Made by a program: the position numbers and the translations under genes. From Aphelocoma coerulescens (Eukaryota; Chordata; Aves; Passeriformes; Corvidae): DNA of 64,000 nt. The DNA lies in NCBI RefSeq assembly GCF_041296385.1, contig NC_091019.1, positions 7,773,264 through 7,837,263 of the forward strand, read 5' to 3'. The notes under the pieces were generated by a model that saw nothing but the letters and a program-made list of their open reading frames with translations, searched no databases and was not told the origin of the DNA. Of the stretch, positions 46,724 to 60,882 are shown piece after piece. Each line of letters opens with the position of its first letter. Positions within the stretch are counted from its first letter, which is position 1.

Positions 46724-47734
46724 AAACTGCACAGCCAACAATGAAAAGATTCCTCTTGCTTCCCCGCTATGCATAGGAACACATTCTTTTACGTCTCCAA
46801 GAGGCAGACTGCACAGCGGAGTTCTTCCACCAACTGCTCCCACACGACTGGGGCCGTGCCAATGAAGCACTTGGCTTTTTCCTGGGCACTGTCAGCACTC
46901 ATCGCAACAACCACACGATGGCACTGACGACTTGCCAAAGAAGGAAACGCACCTTTCGCTGCTCAAAACCACCCCAAGGGCAGAGGCAAGTTAGAAACGT
47001 CCCTGCACTCAAATCAACGGTGTCAGAACAAAAAGTTTTCCTGAATCTTCCCCTTCCAAGAGCAGACTCTTTTTTGCACCACACTCCAAGAGCCAGACAA
47101 ACCTCTTTGCCCAAACAAATCTTTTCTCTCTGGCAGAGTCCACCTACCAACTTGAAACCATCTGGCAAAAACAGAGCTCACAACAGTGCCAGCTGAGAAA
47201 GCTCTTGCTGCCTACAACTTCAACTGCACCCCTCAAACTAGCAGCGCACACGCTGCCCTCAGCACTTTCCTTCTCAGCTCTAGGTACCATCCTAAGCCTT
47301 CCCTCTCCCAGAGTCAGGATCCAAAGACAACAGCACCAGGGACTGCTCACACACTAAAGGCACCAGGAAAAAAGGGTCACAAGCTTGGCCTTTGCATTCC
47401 TGCTGAAAGCTCAACAGCTCTAACCCAGAGAACTGTCTGTTGGGAAAAGCCTTTAAAATCCCTAAGAGCACCTCATGAGCGCATCCAAACCTGCTTTCCT
47501 TGCCAAAGAGAGCAACTACAAGCCTATCTCCAAAGAAACAGCATCCCCTCCTCCAAAATACAACATATCCAGGGACTGATACACCTCTAGTATTGAATAT
47601 GTCCAACAATTGCCCCTACACAGAAGGGGCCAGGAGAGAAATATCTCTCACTGGGCTATTCCTCCCCATGGTACCTTAACATCTGCTCCACCAACACTGG
47701 CTCTATGTCCTTACCTTCCCAAGGAAAGGCACTG
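46724..47734. repeat. Module A between U7 and U8
   Basis: Copy of the A/C-rich module; long TC form near 47643. Confidence 0.7.
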
Positions 47735-49066
47735 CAAGTCCCTTGGCCTTGCCTTGCCTTCAGTGCCTTGCCTAGTTTTTCCTAAGCTACCCTTGCTTTG
47801 CTTCCTTTGCCTACGTCTCGCACTACCTACAACTTGCTGGCTTTGCCCTGCCTACCACTCTTTACCTTGCCTTCCATGCAGGCAAGGCACTGCAAACCAA
47901 GTGCAGGCAATTGCAGGCAAGTCAAGCAAGAGGTAGGCAAGGCCAGAGCAGTGAGGGGGAAATAAATGGAGTGGTAGGCAAGAGAAGGCCCAGAAGTTAG
48001 AGGCAAGGCTTGCCTCTAGGAGGAAGGAAAGTCCACTGATGGGTAGGCCAGGCAGAAACAAGAAGGGCTCGGCAAGTCAAGGCCCTGGAGGAAAGCAGTA
48101 GGCAGGTCAAGGGTGTGGCACGGGCATGCAAGGGAATGCAAGGCTACGGAGGGCTAGCAGGGCAAGGCAAGGAAACTGTTGCGTTGCCAAGGCAAGGCGA
48201 GGCAAGGCAGGTGAGAAGTACATTCAAGGACTTCTGGTACACAAAAGTGGCTAGGCCCAACTGCTCTGTGTGGCCTTGATCCTGTGTGAGTCATCTCTAA
48301 TCTGCACCTAAGAGACTTGAGCTACCTGCTTTCCTTTGTATGCAAAAGAACTCTCCTTCTGGTCCCGGAGCTCAAGGGCAAAATGTGAATTGCCCTTCCA
48401 AGATTCAAGACATGCAAAGATTGGTCCCAGACAAAGGCTGCCCGTATAGATGAGTGTGGCAACATGTGTCCTTGCCTGGTCTTCCTCTCATGTGATCCTG
48501 AAACACCGGAGATACTTGAGAGCCTTGAGATTCCTAGGAGGAGCAGAAAGGGCAGGGCAAGGCCCAGAAATGTCATTGAAAAGGGGTCTTGAATTCCAGG
48601 TGGGGGAGGGGTGAGCAAGGTAATGGAAGGCAAGGGGTTCAAGGGCAAGGCAAGGCAAGTGGTGGCTTGGCGAGGTGAGGCAAGGCAATGAGGGTCCTAG
48701 AAGGAAAAGAAAAGGTAAGGCCAGACCTAGATGACTGTGAAAGGAAGTCAGGTGGGGGATGGGTGAGCAAGTCAATGCAAGGCAATGGAGAAAAGGCAGG
48801 TAGAGGGAAGGCTACAGAGGGGGCAGGAAGGAAATGCAAGGCATGGGGAAGCATGTGAGGAGTGGGTGCTGCCAGCCCGCTGGGACGGTGGGGGCAGGGC
48901 AGCTGAGAGTGGCATGGTAGGGATATGGAGGCGGGGGTTAGTGTGGGGGGGGGGGGGGTGTGCAGCAGAGTGCAGGGTAAGTGCAGGTGTGTGTGTGCAT
49001 ATACGGGGTTTTTTTTCCAGGTGCTGTGCCGGGGGGAGCCGTCCCACCTCCAAGAAGGTGTGGGAG
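47735..49066. repeat. Module B (U8)
   Basis: Shortest poly-G run, 14 at 48945-48958, GTGT context. G4T8 homopolymer pair downstream. Confidence 0.85.
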
Positions 49067-49528
49067 TGAAAGGAGTAAGATGGATGTGTCTTTACAAACA
49101 GACTGTGTGAATCCACTCTTAGACAAGGCTAGCATAGAGCAGTAACAGATAGGGAAGTAATAGAAGAAAGTATTAGTTTTAGAAACTGTTACTAATCAAC
49201 AGAGACTGTTGCTCAGCCAAGGCCCTGTTAAATTCCTGAACCTAGAGCAAGGCAACAAAGGCTTAATAGAATTAGGAATAGTTTCTTCTTCCTCCTTTTC
49301 TATACCAAAAGGGGGGTGCATATTACATGGGGGCATAGAGTAGGCAATTCAGGAAGTCTTTACCTCCTGAGTACCTCAGCCAAAGGGGAAAAGGAAGAGG
49401 GTGCTATGGCTGGGAACTTAGCATAAAATGGGAGTAGTGTCCCACAATCATTTGAGAGACTGCACAGGAAAAGCCCCATGGCCTCTCCCTGTAGTTGAAG
49501 AATGTTGTAGGATGCCTCTGTCTCCTCA
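49067..49528 (+). mobile_element. 5' LTR (U8)
   Basis: Copy of the U5 5' LTR; I noticed no difference. Confidence 0.88.
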
Positions 49529-49612
49529 CTGGGGGGCTAATACTTGCGGCCATTGTTTTAGGTTAAGTGGTTTTATGTGTCTTCATTTGCCACAGGTGGT
49601 GCAGAAGACAAC

Positions 49613-51242
49613 ATGAAAATTAGACTAGCTAACTAGATCACACAATTAAAATATTTTCATTAATAATTCTACTTTTATATGGTCAGCTGAGTTTAGGCCA
49701 GGTGTGAGAGAATCAATTTGCAGCCTTAGGAGAAGAAGTAGCAAAAGTTTTTAACCTTAGCAATTGCTGGCTCTGTGGAGGGCCAGGAGGATCTGAAGAG
49801 TGGCCATGGTTGGCTAGCCCAGCTGAACCTAAATGGTGGGGTCCATACTAGGACGGGATTTGGGGCCAAAGAAGGAAGTTCACGGCCACTTCATTCTTCT
49901 CCAACAGGCACTTATTGCCTAAATAGGACAGAGGGGGTCTATGTAGGAAAAGACATGTATGAATTTACTTCCCCTCTGGGTTTAAACAATTGGGCTTGGA
50001 CCCCCAGTTGCCCTCCTTACAATTGTTCCAAATATCAAGACAAATGCAATCAAATACCTGTTAAGCTCACTAATGGTAGCTGGGTAAAGTGTTCTTAACA
50101 CACTTACCAAAAATATTTGGAAGCCTGTAAAGCAATGGGGAGGGACAAGGGGTTTTTTTGACCACCTATTTTTAAGATGTCCCCACGAAAATTCCACAAG
50201 TAGAACACATGTTGCTCATGATTATCAGTGGGAATGGCAACACCAGATTGGAACTCAAACCCTCTTAGTGAGTTCTGCTCCAAATCCAACCAAACAGCTT
50301 GCAGACGTAAATGTAGATGGGAACCCCATTTGGGAGCTTGGAAACGCAAATACTGTGACCCTTATGGTGGAGCAACTATTGGAGGACCGTTAGGCCCAGG
50401 AATCCCGCTGTATTTTGACCCACCAATTGATGACAAAAGGTAGAAAGGCCCCTTTGATAATGGAACACAGGCTTTGAAAGGACATTATTGCATTTGTGGC
50501 CAACATGCTTAGCTCAGGTTACCTCCAAACTGGTCAGGGATATGGTATGGGTATGGGGTATATTAGCCCGTTGTTCTTTTTGTTGCCACAAGTTCAGGGA
50601 AATCGCTTAGGAATCAAAATCTGTGATGATTTAATTAGAGAAAAGCAGTCAACTGATGCAGCCCTGGCTGGAGGGAGCACCCCAAAATGGGGAAAAGATG
50701 AATGGCCACCAGAACCAGTTCCACAACAGGATGGACCAGCCACTTGGAATCCTAAGGAATTAATCCCAGATGCCTGGGAACCCATTTATCATTTGAATGG
50801 GATAATTAGGTTACAAGCTGTCTCGGAAATAATAACCAACCAAACAGCCACAGCTCTTGACTTTCTTGCTGACCAACCCACTTAAACGAGGAAAGCGGTA
50901 TTTCAACATTGGATGGTACTAGATTATCTGTTAGCAGAAGAAGGAGGAGTTTGTGGGAAATTAAATGACTCGAGCTGCTGTTTGCAAGCAGATGACAGCG
51001 GAAAAGTGGTCAAAAAAATAACAAAGGAAATAACGTCAGCTCATGGACCTGTCCAAATGTGGAAAGGATGGGAATGGGATATGTTTTCATGGTTAACTGG
51101 CCAGCTATGGGCTAAATGAATATGATTTCTCCTCTTACATGCTATAGCAACTCTAATCTTTTTATCATGTGTGACACCTTGCTGAGTGCAGCTCTTTCAG
51201 CAGGTGGTCAAGGGGATGCCGGTAGCAGCCATGCCTACCTGA
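49613..51242 (+). pseudogene. env: Degenerate env (U8)
   Basis: Seven-T form (50153-50159) and G at the Arg/Gly site, as in U7. Confidence 0.88.
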
Positions 51243-51384
51243 TCCAGAAATGTCTACAAAAGGATAGATGAGGATGTCACTGCAAATAATAGCAAAATCC
51301 AAGAAGACTCAAGAAGAAAAAATTAAATCAATGGTAATTAAGGTTTGTAAAGAAAAAAAGAGGCAAAATAAAAAGAGGAGGGAT

Positions 51385-51819
51385 TAAAAGGAATGAGACG
51401 AATGAGTCTTTACAAACAGACCATGTGAATCTGCCTGTAGACAAGGCTAGGAACTTATCGATAGTGAAGTAACAGAAGAAACTATTAGTTCTCTAGAACT
51501 GTTGGTAACCAACAGAGACTGTTGATTAATCAAGGCCCTGTTAAATTCCTGAACCTACAACAAGGCAACAAACACTTAACAGAATTAGGAATAGTTTCTT
51601 TTTCTTTCTTTTCAATACCAAAAGGGGGGTGCATATTAGAGGAGGGCATAGAGTAGGCACTTTGGGAAGTCTGTATCTCCTGAGTACCTCAGCCAGTGGG
51701 GGAAAGGAAGAGGGTGCTGGGGCCGGGAACTTGGCATAAAAAGGGAGCTGCATCCTACATCTGTTTGAGAGACCCCATGGGAAAAGCCCCATGGACTCTC
51801 CCTGTAGTCGAAGAATGTT
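51385..51819 (+). mobile_element. 3' LTR, truncated (U8)
   Basis: Same truncation point; one A-to-G difference at about 51702 (GTGGGGGAAAGG). Confidence 0.87.
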
Positions 51820-51823
51820 ATAT

Positions 51824-52258
51824 CCTTCTCAGCGAGACGTACCGTCACATTTATGCACTCTCGCAGCTCCGTTGCCCACTTGCAGCAGCTGCTGCTACCG
51901 AAGCAAAAGGCTCCAGAAGTAAAAGCCACTGCTGGGCTGCACGTTCCCTCTGCCTCACGTAAAGCAGCAGAAACTGGCCGCTGCACTCTGTCCTTCCATT
52001 CTCTGCCGCACCTGCCACTGTCATCTCTGCGTCTCCAAGCATAAACCTGGGCACAAATGCTTTCCGGGGAAAGCTGGAAGAGAAATAGGTAGCAGCACAA
52101 GTAGCCAGTTTCTGCTGCTTTACGTGAGGCAGAGGGAACGTGCAGCCCAGCAGTGGCTTTTACTTCTGGAGCCTTTTGCTTCGGTAGCAGCAGCTGCTGC
52201 AAGTGGGCAACGGAGCTGCGAGAGTGCATAAATGTGACGGTACGTCTCGCTGAGAAGG
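51824..52258. repeat. Fold-back (U8)
   Basis: Arms 51824-51977 and 52105-52258. Confidence 0.95.
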
Positions 52259-53568
52259 AAGCTGCCGAGCCGCAGCGTGTTGTGCTCAGTTTCGAGGCTC
52301 CTTGGAGGAGGGGGGTACTCGAAGAACGCCTTCTTTCTGGACGCGTCCTTCTGGGTGTGCTCAAGCTGCATGGAGTCGGCAGCACTGAAGGTTGAAGGAC
52401 CTGTTTCTGGCCCGGTTGTGTGCTGGAGTGCAAGGGCTGCGCCTTCCTTTCTGAAGCAGCCAGAGCGTTCTCAGCTGAATCTGCTTGTGAAGCAGCTCTC
52501 GGCTGGACATTTGCAATTCGCTCCACTGGCTACATGAAGCCGGTGCCCAGCTGCTTCGTTCTTCGCCGCCTGTGCTCCGGGCAGAACGGAAGCCCAGCGA
52601 GGGCTTGGAGCTTTGCCGCTCTTCCGCGTGAACACTGCACGCAGCCACGGTGTGCCGTGCACGGCTTTTGCTCAGCTCGACGTGCAATCATTGTCTTGCT
52701 GTTTCCCAGAGTCGAAAGTGTCCGTGCAGCTCTCTCGCTCAGCGAAATGCGTCAGGAGAGAAGCACTTGCTGCATAAGCCTTTCGCCGGCCAAGACTTTC
52801 AGCACAGCACCACCACTCGGGCAAGGAGGAGGAGGAGGAGGAGAAAGGAAGACCATCTTTGCGTCCTGGCCCGTTCTTCTGTGCGAGACGCCTCGCCGCG
52901 TCTTCGCTGCCTGCAAGGCTGTAAGGTTCGCGCTGGTACTTGGAAGTGAGAAGGCAGGTGCGGAGAGCACCGCGATCTGACGGCGCTGTGCAGGCTGTAA
53001 AGGAAGGACGGGCTGCCGCTGGAATGGGGTGCAAATGCGGGTTTCCACGCGTCGAGGGTGAGCTCTGGGTGAGCTTGTCGACCTAAAACTGTTCTCTGTG
53101 CCAGACGGAGCGGAGAACCTTTCCCTTTACATTTGGACGACAAGAAAGACCCAGTGTGCTGGTGTATGTCGCTGCGAGGGAAAGTGCATAGGCCAGGGCG
53201 TGTTCCGGCAGAAGCAGTCGGCTGGAGCATTTCGCTGCGGGCACAATGCTCTTGTGCGAGAAGTAGAGGACGCTTCGACTCCGGCAGAATGAAAGCGCGA
53301 CCGTGGTACGGAGAGCGTAGGAATGAAGGCAGAGCCCCGAGCTGCTGTGCGCATCGCACAGGCTGCAAGGGGAAGCGTGGCCGTCACTCGCTTCTTTGCG
53401 GACTCACGTTAGCAGTTGAAACCAGGAAGTTCCACTTGCAGCTACTTGTGCTGCTACCTATTTCTCTTCCAGCTTTCCCCGGAAAGCATTTGTGCCCAGG
53501 TTTATGCTTGGAGACGCAGAGATGACAGTGGCAGGTGCGGCAGAGAATGGAAGGACAGAGTGCAGCGG
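52105..53568. repeat. Satellite monomer D1 (U8), 1464 bp
   Basis: Copy of D1 with six AGG repeats. Confidence 0.9.
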
Positions 53569-55026
53569 CCAGTTTCTGCTGCTTTACGTGAGGCAGAGGG
53601 AACGTGCAGCCCAGCAGTGGCTTTTACTTCTGGAGCCTTTTGCTTCGGTAGCAGCAGCTGCTGCAAGTGGGCAACGGAGCTGCGAGAGTGCATAAATGTG
53701 ACGGTACGTCTCGCTGAGAAGGAAGCTGCCGAGCCGCAGCGTGTTGTGCTCAGTTTCGAGGCTCCTTGGAGGAGGGGGGTACTCGAAGAACGCCTTCTTT
53801 CTGGACGCGTCCTTCTGGGTGTGCTCAAGCTGCATGGAGTCGGCAGCACTGAAGGTTGAAGGACCTGTTTCTGGCCCGGTTGTGTGCTGGAGTGCAAGGG
53901 CTGCGCCTTCCTTTCTGAAGCAGCCAGAGCGTTCTCAGCTGAATCTGCTTGTGAAGCAGCTCTCGGCTGGACATTTGCAATTCGCTCCACTGGCTACATG
54001 AAGCCGGTGCCCAGCTGCTTCGTTCTTCGCCGCCTGTGCTCCGGGCAGAACGGAAGCCCAGCGAGGGCTTGGAGCTTTGCCGCTCTTCCGCGTGAACACT
54101 GCACGCAGCCACGGTGTGCCGTGCACGGCTTTTGCTCAGCTCGACGTGCAATCATTGTCTTGCTGTTTCACAGATTCTAAACTATCCGTGTAGCTCTCGC
54201 TCAGCAAAATGCGTCAAGAGAGAAGCACTTGCTGGATTAGCCTTTCGCTGGCCAAGACTTTCAACACATCACCACAATGTGGGCGACAACGAGGAGAAAG
54301 GAAGAACATCTTTGCGTCCTGGCCCGTTCTTCTGTGCGAGATGCCTACCGGTGTCTTCGCTCCCTGCAAGGCTTTAAGGTGCACCATGGTACTTGGGAGT
54401 GAGAAGGCAGGTGCGGAGAGCACCGCGATCTGACAGCGCTGTGCAGGCTGTAAAGGAAAGAGGATTACCACTGGAATGGGCTGTAAATATAAGTTTGTAT
54501 AGGGACGGGGGCAATCTTTGGGCAAGCTCGTTGACCTAAAACTCTTCTGTGTGCGAGACTTAGCTGAGAATGTTTTCGTTAAGATTCAGAGCACAACACA
54601 GACAGAATGTAGATCTACCTAGCACTGAGAGGGAAAGTGCATAGCCCAGGCGTCTTTCGGCAGAAGCAGCCGCCTGGAGGGTTGCGCTGCCGGCACTGTG
54701 CTCTCTGTGCGAGAAGTAGACGACTGTTCGACTCTGGCAGAATGAAAGCGCGACAAGGGTACTTAAGAGGGTGAACGACGGCGCAGAGCACCGGGCTCGT
54801 GCATGCAGCATATAAGCTGAGAGAGGAGGGTAGCTGCCACTCGCCTACCTGCCGTATTCACATTAGCTTTGGGAAGGAGAAAGCTCAGCGACAGCTACTT
54901 TTAGCTGTGCTGCTACCTATTCCTCTTCCAGCCCTCCGCTGAAACAATATCGCTGAACTTTAGGCTTCGAGATTCAGAAAACACAGTGGTCAATGGGGCG
55001 GAGAAGGGAAGTGCAGAGTGCAGCAT
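53569..55026. repeat. Satellite monomer D2 (U8)
   Basis: Follows D1 directly; standard form. Confidence 0.87.
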
Positions 55027-55783
55027 GGGGTGGCTTTACGTGAAGCAAGGGGAAGGCGCAGCCCAGCATTGGCTTTTTCTTATAGTTCTTTTCTTCAGGA
55101 GAGTAGCTTGCAACCAAGATAGCTTGCAACCGAGCTGTGAGAGCCCACAATGGGATGGCATGTCTGTCAGAGAAGTAAGCTAGAGTGCTGCAGACTGCTG
55201 TGCACAGTTTTAATGCTGCTGTAACGTTTTTTTGAAACGTCTTCTGCCCTGACTTTCCCATCTCTGTGAGCTCTAGCTGCTTGAACCTGGGCACACCGAA
55301 GTTGTGTGGAAGTGATTGCACTGCGAGTATCAAGTGTTCCAGAGAAGAAGGAAAGTCAACAAATGCTTTCTCTCCTGGCACATCTCTCAGTCCGAACTGC
55401 GGCTGGAAAAGCTGCACTGCAAGGGTGAACTTACCCACTTTGACAGAATGTGATGATGCTCTATATATATATTTGCGAAGGAAAATGCTGGTCACTGGTA
55501 TGTTTTGCTTAGTTTACAGATTTTAGAGGGACTATGAAGGCCAACGCCTTGTTCTAGCATTTGTTCCCTGCGTGCAGAAGCAGCTGCTGGATGTTTGGAA
55601 GGGGTTTGGGATCCGCGAGAGGTGGAGAGATGGTACATAGAGCTTGAAGGAAAGTGCATAGCTCCAGGACCTTTGATGCAGTTCAATGGGTGCGAGTTAC
55701 ATGTTGAGCATTTTCATGATGGCACAGAAAAGGTTCTGAAAGAAAGAGGCCATGCTGGAACTGCCTTTACTTTTGCCGCTTAG
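55027..55783. repeat. Monomer D3 (U8)
   Basis: Marker base C at 55225, unlike U6 and U7. Confidence 0.65.
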
Positions 55784-56792
55784 AAACTGCACAGCCAACA
55801 ATGAAAAGATTCCTCTTGCTTCCCCGCTATGCATAGGAACACATTCTTTTACGTCTCCAAGAGGCAGACTGCACAGCGGAGTTCTTCCACCAACTGCTCC
55901 CACACGACTGGGGCCGTGCCAATGAAGCACTTGGCTTTTTCCTGGGCACTGTCAGCACTCATCGCAACAACCACACGATGGCACTGACGACTTGCCAAAG
56001 AAGGAAACGCACCTTTCGCTGCTCAAAACCACCCCAAGGGCAGAGGCAAGTTAGAAACGTCCCTGCACTCAAATCAACGGTGTCAGAACAAAAAGTTTTC
56101 CTGAATCTTCCCCTTCCAAGAGCAGACTCTTTTTTGCACCACACTCCAAGAGCCAGACAAACCTCTTTGCCCAAACAAATCTTTTCTCTCTGGCAGAGTC
56201 CACCTACCAACTTGAAACCATCTGGCAAAAACAGAGCTCACAACAGTGCCAGCTGAGAAAGCTCTTGCTGCCTACAACTTCAACTGCACCCCTCAAACTA
56301 GCAGCGCACACGCTGCCCTCAGCACTTTCCTTCTCAGCTCTAGGTACCATCCTAAGCCTTCCCTCTCCCAGAGTCAGGATCCAAAGACAACAGCACCAGG
56401 GACTGCTCACACACTAAAGGCACCAGGAAAAAAGGGTCACAAGCTTGGCCTTTGCATTCCTGCTGAAAGCTCAACAGCTCTAACCCAGAGAACTGTCTGT
56501 TGGGAAAAGCCTTTAAAATCCCTAAGAGCACCTCATGAGCGCATCCAAACCTGCTTTCCTTGCCAAAGAGAGCAACTACAAGCCTATCTCCAAAGAAACA
56601 GCATCCCCTCCTCCAAAATACAACATATCCAGGGACTGATACACCTCTAGTATTGAATATGTCCAACAATTGCCCCTACACAGAAGGGGCCAGGAGAGAA
56701 ATATCTCACTGGGCTATTCCTCCCCATGGTACCTTAACATCTGCTCCACCAACACTGGCTCTATGTCCTTACCTTCCCAAGGAAAGGCACTG
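55784..56792. repeat. Module A between U8 and U9
   Basis: Copy of the A/C-rich module; short TC form near 56703. Confidence 0.7.
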
Positions 56793-58125
56793 CAAGTCCC
56801 TTGGCCTTGCCTTGCCTTCAGTGCCTTGCCTAGTTTTTCCTAAGCTACCCTTGCTTTGCTTCCTTTGCCTACGTCTCGCACTACCTACAACTTGCTGGCT
56901 TTGCCCTGCCTGCCACTCTTTACCTTGCCTTCCATGCAGGCAAGGCACTGCAAACCAAGTGCAGGCAATTGCAGGCAAGTCAAGCAAGAGGTAGGCAAGG
57001 CCAGAGCAGTGAGGGGGAAATAAATGGAGTGGTAGGCAAGAGAAGGCCCAGAAGTTAGAGGCAAGGCTTGCCTCTAGGAGGAAGGAAAGTCCACTGATGG
57101 GTAGGCCAGGCAGAAACAAGAAGGGCTCGGCAAGTCAAGGCCCTGGAGGAAAGCAGTAGGCAGGTCAAGGGTGTGGCACGGGCATGCAAGGGAATGCAAG
57201 GCTACGGAGGGCTAGCAGGGCAAGGCAAGGAAACTGTTGCGTTGCCAAGGCAAGGCGAGGCAAGGCAGGTGAGAAGTACATTCAAGGACTTCTGGTACAC
57301 AAAAGTGGCTAGGCCCAACTGCTCTGTGTGGCCTTGATCCTGTGTGAGTCATCTCTAATCTGCACCTAAGAGACTTGAGCTACCTGCTTTCCTTTGTATG
57401 CAAAAGAACTCTCCTTCTGGTCCCGGAGCTCAAGGGCAAAATGTGAATTGCCCTTCCAAGATTCAAGACATGCAAAGATTGGTCCCAGACAAAGGCTGCC
57501 CGTATAGATGAGTGTGGCAACATGTGTCCTTGCCTGGTCTTCCTCTCATGTGATCCTGAAACACCGGAGATACTTGAGAGCCTTGAGATTCCTAGGAGGA
57601 GCAGAAAGGGCAGGGCAAGGCCCAGAAATGTCATTGAAAAGGGGTCTTGAATTCCAGGTGGGGGAGGGGTGAGCAAGGTAATGGAAGGCAAGGGGTTCAA
57701 GGGCAAGGCAAGGCAAGTGGTGGCTTGGCGAGGTGAGGCAAGGCAATGAGGGTCCTAGAAGGAAAAGAAAAGGTAAGGCCAGACCTAGATGACTGTGAAA
57801 GGAAGTCAGGTGGGGGATGGGTGAGCAAGTCAATGCAAGGCAATGGAGAAAAGGCAGGTAGAGGGAAGGCTACAGAGGGGGCAGGAAGGAAATGCAAGGC
57901 ATGGGGAAGCATGTGAGGAGTGGGTGCTGCCAGCCCGCTGGGACGGTGGGGGCAGGGCAGCTGAGAGTGGCATGGTAGGGATATGGAGGCGGGGGTTAGT
58001 GTGGGGGGGGGGGGGGGTGTGCAGCAGAGTGCAGGGTAAGTGCAGGTGTGTGTGTGCATATACGGGGTTTTTTTTCCAGGTGCTGTGCCGGGGGGAGCCG
58101 TCCCACCTCCAAGAAGGTGTGGGAG
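56793..58125. repeat. Module B (U9)
   Basis: Poly-G run of 15 at 58003-58017, GTGT context. Carries G at 56912, the SNP shared with U4, and the G4T8 pair shared with U8. Confidence 0.85.
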
Positions 58126-58587
58126 TGAAAGGAGTAAGATGGATGTGTCTTTACAAACAGACTGTGTGAATCCACTCTTAGACAAGGCTAGCATAGAGCA
58201 GTAACAGATAGGGAAGTAATAGAAGAAAGTATTAGTTTTAGAAACTGTTACTAATCAACAGAGACTGTTGCTCAGCCAAGGCCCTGTTAAATTCCTGAAC
58301 CTAGAGCAAGGCAACAAAGGCTTAATAGAATTAGGAATAGTTTCTTCTTCCTCCTTTTCTATACCAAAAGGGGGGTGCATATTACATGGGGGCATAGAGT
58401 AGGCAATTCAGGAAGTCTTTACCTCCTGAGTACCTCAGCCAAAGGGGAAAAGGAAGAGGGTGCTATGGCTGGGAACTTAGCATAAAATGGGAGTAGTGTC
58501 CCACAATCATTTGAGAGACTGCACAGGAAAAGCCCCATGGCCTCTCCCTGTAGTTGAAGAATGTTGTAGGATGCCTCTGTCTCCTCA
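58126..58587 (+). mobile_element. 5' LTR (U9)
   Basis: Copy of the U5 5' LTR; I noticed no difference. Confidence 0.88.
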
Positions 58588-58671
58588 CTGGGGGGCTAAT
58601 ACTTGCGGCCATTGTTTTAGGTTAAGTGGTTTTATGTGTCTTCATTTGCCACAGGTGGTGCAGAAGACAAC

Positions 58672-60301
58672 ATGAAAATTAGACTAGCTAACTAGATCAC
58701 ACAATTAAAATATTTTCATTAATAATTCTACTTTTATATGGTCAGCTGAGTTTAGGCCAGGTGTGAGAGAATCAATTTGCAGCCTTAGGAGAAGAAGTAG
58801 CAAAAGTTTTTAACCTTAGCAATTGCTGGCTCTGTGGAGGGCCAGGAGGATCTGAAGAGTGGCCATGGTTGGCTAGCCCAGCTGAACCTAAATGGTGGGG
58901 TCCATACTAGGACGGGATTTGGGGCCAAAGAAGGAAGTTCACGGCCACTTCATTCTTCTCCAACAGGCACTTATTGCCTAAATAGGACAGAGGGGGTCTA
59001 TGTAGGAAAAGACATGTATGAATTTACTTCCCCTCTGGGTTTAAACAATTGGGCTTGGACCCCCAGTTGCCCTCCTTACAATTGTTCCAAATATCAAGAC
59101 AAATGCAATCAAATACCTGTTAAGCTCACTAATGGTAGCTGGGTAAAGTGTTCTTAACACACTTACCAAAAATATTTGGAAGCCTGTAAAGCAATGGGGA
59201 GGGACAAGGGGTTTTTTTGACCACCTATTTTTAAGATGTCCCCACGAAAATTCCACAAGTAGAACACATGTTGCTCATGATTATCAGTGGGAATGGCAAC
59301 ACCAGATTGGAACTCAAACCCTCTTAGTGAGTTCTGCTCCAAATCCAACCAAACAGCTTGCAGACGTAAATGTAGATGGGAACCCCATTTGGGAGCTTGG
59401 AAACGCAAATACTGTGACCCTTATGGTGGAGCAACTATTGGAGGACCGTTAGGCCCAGGAATCCCGCTGTATTTTGACCCACCAATTGATGACAAAAGGT
59501 AGAAAGGCCCCTTTGATAATGGAACACAGGCTTTGAAAGGACATTATTGCATTTGTGGCCAACATGCTTAGCTCAGGTTACCTCCAAACTGGTCAGGGAT
59601 ATGGTATGGGTATGGGGTATATTAGCCCGTTGTTCTTTTTGTTGCCACAAGTTCAGGGAAATCGCTTAGGAATCAAAATCTGTGATGATTTAATTAGAGA
59701 AAAGCAGTCAACTGATGCAGCCCTGGCTGGAGGGAGCACCCCAAAATGGGGAAAAGATGAATGGCCACCAGAACCAGTTCCACAACAGGATGGACCAGCC
59801 ACTTGGAATCCTAAGGAATTAATCCCAGATGCCTGGGAACCCATTTATCATTTGAATGGGATAATTAGGTTACAAGCTGTCTCGGAAATAATAACCAACC
59901 AAACAGCCACAGCTCTTGACTTTCTTGCTGACCAACCCACTTAAACGAGGAAAGCGGTATTTCAACATTGGATGGTACTAGATTATCTGTTAGCAGAAGA
60001 AGGAGGAGTTTGTGGGAAATTAAATGACTCGAGCTGCTGTTTGCAAGCAGATGACAGCGGAAAAGTGGTCAAAAAAATAACAAAGGAAATAACGTCAGCT
60101 CATGGACCTGTCCAAATGTGGAAAGGATGGGAATGGGATATGTTTTCATGGTTAACTGGCCAGCTATGGGCTAAATGAATATGATTTCTCCTCTTACATG
60201 CTATAGCAACTCTAATCTTTTTATCATGTGTGACACCTTGCTGAGTGCAGCTCTTTCAGCAGGTGGTCAAGGGGATGCCGGTAGCAGCCATGCCTACCTG
60301 A
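58672..60301 (+). pseudogene. env: Degenerate env (U9)
   Basis: Seven-T form (59212-59218) and G at the Arg/Gly site, as in U7. Confidence 0.88.
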
Positions 60302-60443
60302 TCCAGAAATGTCTACAAAAGGATAGATGAGGATGTCACTGCAAATAATAGCAAAATCCAAGAAGACTCAAGAAGAAAAAATTAAATCAATGGTAATTAA
60401 GGTTTGTAAAGAAAAAAAGAGGCAAAATAAAAAGAGGAGGGAT

Positions 60444-60878
60444 TAAAAGGAATGAGACGAATGAGTCTTTACAAACAGACCATGTGAATCTGCCTGTAGA
60501 CAAGGCTAGGAACTTATCGATAGTGAAGTAACAGAAGAAACTATTAGTTCTCTAGAACTGTTGGTAACCAACAGAGACTGTTGATTAATCAAGGCCCTGT
60601 TAAATTCCTGAACCTACAACAAGGCAACAAACACTTAACAGAATTAGGAATAGTTTCTTTTTCTTTCTTTTCAATACCAAAAGGGGGGTGCATATTAGAG
60701 GAGGGCATAGAGTAGGCACTTTGGGAAGTCTGTATCTCCTGAGTACCTCAGCCAGTGGGGAAAAGGAAGAGGGTGCTGGGGCCGGGAACTTGGCATAAAA
60801 AGGGAGCTGCATCCTACATCTGTTTGAGAGACCCCATGGGAAAAGCCCCATGGACTCTCCCTGTAGTCGAAGAATGTT
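60444..60878 (+). mobile_element. 3' LTR, truncated (U9)
   Basis: Same truncation point; sequence as U6. Confidence 0.87.
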
Positions 60879-60882
60879 ATAT

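Larger units (their letters stand above)
38194..47252. repeat. Unit U7 (9.06 kb, full architecture)
   Basis: Contains every module. It has the seven-T env homopolymer and six AGG repeats in D1, and shares the GCAAGTCAAGG marker at about 39012 with U8 and U9. Confidence 0.95.
47253..56312. repeat. Unit U8 (9.06 kb, full architecture)
   Basis: Contains every module. It shares with U9 a G4T8 homopolymer pair (G5T7 elsewhere) at about 49004. Its D3 marker base at 55225 is C, like U2 to U5, whereas U6 and U7 carry G. Confidence 0.95.
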